The position numbers were made by a program, and so were the translations under genes. A DNA stretch of 19,751 nucleotides from an uncultured Eubacteriales bacterium (lineage in GTDB: Bacteria > Bacillota > Clostridia > Christensenellales > Christensenellaceae), in NCBI GenBank assembly GCA_902782475.1, contig CACZNR010000078.1, forward strand, positions 1-19,751, in the 5' to 3' direction. Under the pieces are notes generated by a model. It did not search any database and was not told where the DNA came from. It saw only the letters and a program-made list of their open reading frames with translations. Positions 16,144 to 19,751 of this stretch are shown here, in pieces (the first letter of the stretch is position 1; every line of letters starts with the position of its first letter).

Positions 16144-16977
16144 TTATTTTGCATTCCTACGACGAACGATGAGTCTGTCCGTCTTGTTCTTCTTCTTCCT
16201 TGTCTTGTAACCAAGTGCTGGCTGACCCCAAGGAGAAAGAGGACCAGCATGTCCGACTGGTGACTTACCATCACCACCACCGTGTGGGTGGTCAACAGGG
16301 TTCATTGCAGAACCACGAACTGCTGGACGGATACCCTTGTTTCTGCTCTTACCAGCTTTACCAAGCTTAACGTTAGCGCTGTCGAGGTTTCCTACCTGAC
16401 CGATAGTTGCCTTTGCGTTGAGCGCGATCAGTCTAACTTCTCCGGATGGTAATCTTACCTGTGCATAGTTGCCTTCCTTAGCCATAAGCTGTGCTGCATT
16501 GCCGGCACTTCTTACCAGCTGGCCACCCTTTCCAGGAATGATCTCTATGTTGTGGATCATTGTACCAACAGGAATGTCCTTGATCTGTAATGCGTTTCCT
16601 GGTCTGATGTCTGCGCCTTCACCGGATACTACTGTATCTCCAACTGAAAGGCCTACAGGAGCAAGAATGTACTTCTTGTCGCCATCAGCATATTTGAGAA
16701 GAGCTATATTAGCTGTTCTGCCTGGATCATACTCGATTGTAGCTACTGTTGCAGGCACACCATCTTTCTGTCTCTTGAAATCGATGATACGAAGTTTCTG
16801 CTTGTGTCCACCACCAATGTGACGAACTGTGATCCTTCCGTGTGCATTACGTCCACCAGTCTTCTTCTTTGTATATAACAAAGACTTTTCAGGCTTATTG
16901 GTTGTAATCTCTTCAAAAGATAAAACTGAAGCTCCTCTTCTACCAGGAGAAGTAGGTTTATAATTTTTAACTGCCAT
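16144..16977 (-). CDS. rplB: 50S ribosomal protein L2
   Basis: One of the most conserved 50S proteins, needed for subunit joining and peptidyl transferase organisation. The 277 residues contain [20 protein letters not shown] (41-60) and the C-terminal [18 protein letters not shown] with H230, the counterpart of the functionally important H229 of E. coli. It lies 22 nt after rplW and 32 nt before rpsS with clear ribosome sites. Confidence 0.98.
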   Translation of the reverse strand: MAVKNYKPTSPGRRGASVLSFEEITTNKPEKSLLYTKKKTGGRNAHGRITVRHIGGGHKQKLRIIDFKRQKDGVPATVATIEYDPGRTANIALLKYADGDKKYILAPVGLSVGDTVVSGEGADIRPGNALQIKDIPVGTMIHNIEIIPGKGGQLVRSAGNAAQLMAKEGNYAQVRLPSGEVRLIALNAKATIGQVGNLDSANVKLGKAGKSRNKGIRPAVRGSAMNPVDHPHGGGDGKSPVGHAGPLSPWGQPALGYKTRKKKNKTDRLIVRRRNAK

Positions 16978-16999
16978 TTTTATTATCTCCTTATCCTAG

Positions 17000-17296
17000 T
17001 TACTGAACCATGCTTTCAAAGAACTCGATTGCCTTTGACTCTGGCTTGAGAGTTACCACAGCCTTTTTAACTCTTGGTGTTCTTCCGCTTGTGTAACCTT
17101 GTCTCTTTACTTTACCCTTATGAATGCTTGTGTTTACGCTCTCAACCTTTACGTCAAAGATCTTCTCTACAGCATTCTTTATCTCGATCTTGTTTGCGTC
17201 CAGTGCTACTTCGAAGCTGTACTTCTTGTCAGCGATCTGATCGTAGCTCTTTTCTGTAAGGACTGGTCCGCGGATTATGTCATGTATATTTTTCAT
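17000..17296 (-). CDS. rplW: 50S ribosomal protein L23
   Basis: Exit-tunnel protein and main docking site for trigger factor and SRP. The 98 residues include [20 protein letters not shown] (5-24), the [10 protein letters not shown] motif and the loop region ending [13 protein letters not shown]. The ATG overlaps the rplD stop by 4 nt (ATGA), so translation is coupled to L4. The gene is 22 nt before rplB. Confidence 0.98.
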   Translation of the reverse strand: MKNIHDIIRGPVLTEKSYDQIADKKYSFEVALDANKIEIKNAVEKIFDVKVESVNTSIHKGKVKRQGYTSGRTPRVKKAVVTLKPESKAIEFFESMVQ

Positions 17297-17919
17297 AGAG
17301 CGTAAACCTCCTCTACTTTCTTAACAGCTTCCTCAGTCATTATCAGGCTGTTGCAGTTAACGATGTCATACACACCAACTGTTCCAACACTTCCTGTCTC
17401 AACTGTAGGGATGTTCTTTGCTGCCCTGTATACCAGTTCGTTATTCTCTGCTGTAACTATCAGAGCTTTTTCATCAGCCTTGATGTTATTGAGAACATTA
17501 ACGATCTCTTTTGTCTTTCCATTCTCAAGTGACAGATCCTTAAGAACTATGAGCTCCTGCTCATTTACCTTCATGGAGAGTGCGCTCTTCATAGCCAGTT
17601 TCTTAACTTTTCTGTTTACCTTCTTGTCGTAATCCCTTGGCTTTGGTGCAAATACGACTCCACCTTTTCTCCACTGAGGAGCTCTTATAGAACCCTGTCT
17701 TGCACGTCCGTTACCCTTCTGTCTCCAAGGCTTGATTCCGCCACCGCTTACCTCACTCATGAGTAAAGCTGACTGTGTGCCCTGTCTCATAGCTGCGTTG
17801 TGAGCAACAACGACCTGATGGATAACTGATTCGTTTACTTCAACTCCGAATATTTCATCGCTCAGTGTAATTTCACCTGCAGGGGTACCATCCTGATTTA
17901 ATACATTGATATTTGGCAT
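17293..17919 (-). CDS. rplD: 50S ribosomal protein L4
   Basis: 50S protein whose long loop (about 45-96; [15 protein letters not shown] at 63-77) forms part of the exit tunnel constriction and the macrolide site. In E. coli L4 also represses its own S10 operon through the leader RNA; whether it does so here is unknown, but the long leader before rpsJ makes the question relevant. The 208-residue length is normal and no resistance-type loop change is apparent. It follows rplC by 23 nt. Confidence 0.98.
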   Translation of the reverse strand: MPNINVLNQDGTPAGEITLSDEIFGVEVNESVIHQVVVAHNAAMRQGTQSALLMSEVSGGGIKPWRQKGNGRARQGSIRAPQWRKGGVVFAPKPRDYDKKVNRKVKKLAMKSALSMKVNEQELIVLKDLSLENGKTKEIVNVLNNIKADEKALIVTAENNELVYRAAKNIPTVETGSVGTVGVYDIVNCNSLIMTEEAVKKVEEVYAL

Positions 17920-17942
17920 TATCTTTCCTCCTTCCAGCTAAA

Positions 17943-18566
17943 TTACGCTCTGGTTGATTTCTTTATTGTTAAGAGCTGTCCCTTTGCTCCTGGTACTGAG
18001 CCCTTTATCAACAATACGTTCTTGTCTACATCGATACCAGCAACTTTTACGTTTACGATAGTTCTCTGAACTGATCCCATATGTCCCGGCATCCTCTTTG
18101 TCTTGAATACTCTACCTGGATCAGACTTAGCGCCCATTGATCCCTGGCCTCTGTGATACTTTGAACCATGAGCCATTGGACCTCTGTGCTGTCCCCAGCG
18201 CTTGATGGCACCTGCATAACCCTTACCTTTTGTTATAGCGGTAACATCGATTGCCTCATCCTTTTCGAATACATCTACCTTGATCTCATCACCAACTGTG
18301 AATACTTCATCAGTTCTGAATTCTCTAAGATATCTCTTAGCCTCTGTGTTAGCCTTCTTGAAGTGGCCTGCCTGAGGCTTGTTTACGAGCTTTTCTCTGA
18401 TCTCACCAAATCCAACCTGTATAGCGTTGTATCCGTCTGACTCTTCTGTCTTAACCTGTGTTACTACACATGGACCAGCTTCTACAACTGTTACAGGGAT
18501 CATGCTTCCGTCATCTGTGAAGATCTGAGTCATACCTATTTTCTTACCTAATATAGCTTTAAGCAT
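17943..18566 (-). CDS. rplC: 50S ribosomal protein L3
   Basis: Early-assembly 50S protein whose loop reaches the peptidyl transferase centre. [20 protein letters not shown] (1-20) and the loop [20 protein letters not shown] (125-144), followed by [15 protein letters not shown], are diagnostic. Q141 lies in the loop at the site corresponding to the methylated glutamine of E. coli L3. The length of 207 residues is standard. It follows rpsJ by 22 nt. Confidence 0.98.
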   Translation of the reverse strand: MLKAILGKKIGMTQIFTDDGSMIPVTVVEAGPCVVTQVKTEESDGYNAIQVGFGEIREKLVNKPQAGHFKKANTEAKRYLREFRTDEVFTVGDEIKVDVFEKDEAIDVTAITKGKGYAGAIKRWGQHRGPMAHGSKYHRGQGSMGAKSDPGRVFKTKRMPGHMGSVQRTIVNVKVAGIDVDKNVLLIKGSVPGAKGQLLTIKKSTRA

Positions 18567-18588
18567 TTTCTACCTCCTCACACCTTTA

Positions 18589-18897
18589 TCAAAGTTTGAT
18601 CTCAATATCAACACCTGCAGGGAGATCCAGACGCATAAGAGCTTCTGTTGTCTTTGCATTAGCTTCCAATATATCGATTAGTCTCTTGTGTGTGCTGATT
18701 TGGAACTGTTCTCTTGAATCCTTGTACTTGTGAGTTGCTCTCAGAATAGTTACGATTTCCTTGTCTGTTGGAAGCGGAATTGGTCCTGAGATTTTTGCAC
18801 CTGTTCTCTTAGCGGTCTCTACGATCTTAGCCGCTGATTGATCGATCAGATTATGATCATATGCTTTTAATTTAATTCTGATCTTCTGGCTTGCCAT
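18589..18897 (-). CDS. rpsJ: 30S ribosomal protein S10
   Basis: 30S head protein (also NusE, the transcription antitermination partner of NusB). The 102 residues begin [20 protein letters not shown] and contain [20 protein letters not shown], both universal. It is the first gene of the long operon and is preceded by a roughly 200-nt structured leader and a strong candidate promoter. Its AAGGAGG (18910-18916) lies 12 nt from the ATG, longer than at most genes here. No tuf gene precedes it in the window, so the S10 operon is separate from the str operon at this point. Confidence 0.98.
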   Translation of the reverse strand: MASQKIRIKLKAYDHNLIDQSAAKIVETAKRTGAKISGPIPLPTDKEIVTILRATHKYKDSREQFQISTHKRLIDILEANAKTTEALMRLDLPAGVDIEIKL

Positions 18898-19103
18898 TTC
18901 TATTACTTTCCTCCTTGTTTTTTACAGATACACGCATCCGGGTGTACCGTATTGTTTTTTTTCGCAGATGCCTTCGCATCTGCTCTGATCATCCTCGCCA
19001 AAAGGACAACCATTTTTGTCCGTCTATGCGGGCTTACTTTATTAAAACTACCCGGAAATGGCTCCGGCAACCTTTAATAAAGGCATACGTATACAACGCA
19101 AGC
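18898..19103 (-). promoter_or_regulatory. Structured 5' leader of the S10 operon
   Basis: The predicted transcript start is near 19103, leaving about 206 nt before rpsJ. On the minus strand the leader can form: (1) a perfect 10-bp stem, 19073-19082 with 19037-19046, enclosing a 5-bp stem, 19063-19067 with 19052-19056, across an internal loop; (2) a 6-bp hairpin, 19016-19021 with 19004-19009; (3) a perfect 8-bp GC-rich hairpin, 18976-18983 with 18964-18971, loop GAAG, followed by a run of eight A; (4) a 5-bp hairpin, 18942-18946 with 18929-18933. None ends in a T-run, so control, if any, would more likely act on translation or mRNA stability than through an intrinsic terminator. I recognise no named leader family. 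Confidence 0.6.
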
Positions 19104-19109
19104 TTTAAG

Positions 19110-19138
19110 ATAATAACACATCACTTTTTCCTTTGCAA
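19110..19138 (-). promoter_or_regulatory. Candidate sigma-A promoter of the S10 operon
   Basis: On the minus strand TTGCAA (19138-19133) and TATTAT (19115-19110) are separated by exactly 17 nt, a strong housekeeping fit, with AT-rich sequence upstream. The predicted start is near 19103. It lies just downstream of the terminator of the LUD-domain gene and is the only convincing promoter in the 317-nt gap before rpsJ. It should drive the whole ribosomal cluster. Confidence 0.75.
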
Positions 19139-19146
19139 TACTTTTT

Positions 19147-19184
19147 CAAAAATAATTAAAAGGAACTGTTATTAAAACAGTTCC
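19147..19184 (-). terminator. Rho-independent terminator of the LUD-domain gene
   Basis: Positions 19176-19184 and 19162-19170 form a perfect 9-bp stem around a 5-nt loop (19171-19175). On the minus strand it is followed by TTTT (19161-19158) and a further T-rich stretch to 19147. It begins 30 nt after the stop of the upstream gene and separates that gene from the S10 promoter. Confidence 0.88.
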
Positions 19185-19214
19185 CCCTGCATGCATGTCA
19201 TTATCCCGATCTGC

Positions 19215-19751
19215 TTAATACCCCAGATCTTCATTTACAAGTACTACTATGTACTCCCTGTTCGGCAATGCATAGGAAAGTTTTGATGTTACTTTACATT
19301 CCATGGTCTCAAGTGAACAGTCTACGCATCTGCCGACTTTTACGCAGGGGTTTGGCTTCTTGTTTGTTATGCAGTGTTTCGGACAGATGACGTTCCTCAG
19401 ATGATCCCACGCTTCTTCCTTAGTCCTGTGGATCTTGTTCCTGCCTACTACAAATATGACTTTTCTAGGTCCATAGATGATTGCTCCGACTCTGTTTCCT
19501 ATCCCGTCTACATTATATATAGTACCGTCTTCAGACATCGAATTGACTGAACATATATATGCGTCTGCTGTCATGCCTTTTCTCAGAGCTATGTCCGGAT
19601 CAAGTCCCTTTGCCTTATATGAAGTTGTTGAGAACAGTTCAATCCTATCATCACCTTCAAGTGAATCATAATAAAGAAGGTCATCCCATATGCCACTTTG
19701 CCTGAGGGTCTGGCTGCCTCCCTTGCCGATGCTCTTGACCCCCTTGAGAAG
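19215..19751 (-). CDS. LUD-domain (lactate utilization type) protein, 5' end cut by window
   Basis: The frame is open to the window edge, giving 178 visible residues; about 35 N-terminal residues are probably missing, judging from the usual 210-215 residues. The family (LUD, formerly DUF162, related to LutC) is shown by the glycine motif SIGKGGSQTLRQ near the edge, then DGIGNRVGAIIYGPRKVIFV and VGRNKI, and the closing VLVNEDLGY. The C-terminal part has six cysteines including CPKHC and CVKVGRCVDC, as in the clostridial single-domain branch. LutC acts with the iron-sulfur proteins LutA/LutB in L-lactate oxidation; stand-alone members such as this have no assigned role. The start codon is outside the window; the ATG at 19574 is internal. 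It is followed by its own terminator and is not part of the ribosomal operon. Confidence 0.88.
   Translation of the reverse strand, partial: LLKGVKSIGKGGSQTLRQSGIWDDLLYYDSLEGDDRIELFSTTSYKAKGLDPDIALRKGMTADAYICSVNSMSEDGTIYNVDGIGNRVGAIIYGPRKVIFVVGRNKIHRTKEEAWDHLRNVICPKHCITNKKPNPCVKVGRCVDCSLETMECKVTSKLSYALPNREYIVVLVNEDLGY

Noticed and set aside
18903..19013. Annotating the 36-codon leader ORF as a gene
   Set aside because: No ribosome site, and its length is within what chance gives; kept as a finding only.

Overview
This window is one long, almost gap-free run of minus-strand genes: the S10-spc-alpha ribosomal protein supercluster of a low-to-moderate GC Gram-positive bacterium. The gene order, the KOW-domain gene between map and infA, the EcfA1-EcfA2-EcfT-TruA tail after rplQ, the four-cysteine S14 and the C-minus form of S4 point to Clostridia. 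The enlarged 170-residue L17 and the LUD-domain neighbour suggest Lachnospiraceae; that family call is an inference and no species is claimed.

Layout, read in the direction of transcription (from high to low coordinates). 19751-19215: 3' part of a LUD-domain (lactate utilization type) gene closed by its own terminator (about 19147-19184). 19138-18898: a strong-looking sigma-A type promoter and a roughly 200-nt structured leader. 18897-13797: S10 operon block (rpsJ rplC rplD rplW rplB rpsS rplV rpsC rplP rpmC rpsQ). 13776-9784: spc block (rplN rplX rplE rpsZ rpsH rplF rplR rpsE rpmD rplO). 9781-6640: secY, adk, map, a KOW RNA-binding protein gene and infA. 6538-3312: alpha block (rpmJ rpsM rpsK rpsD rpoA rplQ), possibly with its own promoter in the AT-rich infA-rpmJ gap. 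A terminator-like hairpin lies between rplQ and ecfA1. 3239-43: ecfA1 ecfA2 ecfT truA, overlapping start-to-stop and ending in a terminator at 1-28. Two genes, rpmJ (L36) and rpmD (L30), are shorter than typical ORF cut-offs but are clear.

Together these genes make about half of the ribosomal proteins, the translocon channel SecY, adenylate kinase, N-terminal methionine removal, initiation factor IF1, the alpha subunit of RNA polymerase, the energising module of ECF vitamin/metal transporters, and a tRNA pseudouridine synthase.

No mobile element, CRISPR array, rRNA, tRNA, pseudogene or frameshift is visible. This is housekeeping DNA, and I do not see a new biological system in it. The best leads are regulatory: the structured S10 leader (with two short upstream ORFs), the rplQ-ecfA1 hairpin that leaves no room for an ordinary promoter, the unusually long rpmJ-rpsM and rpsD-rpoA spacers, and a cluster of non-ATG starts (infA, rpsE, rplE, rpmC, rpsZ).
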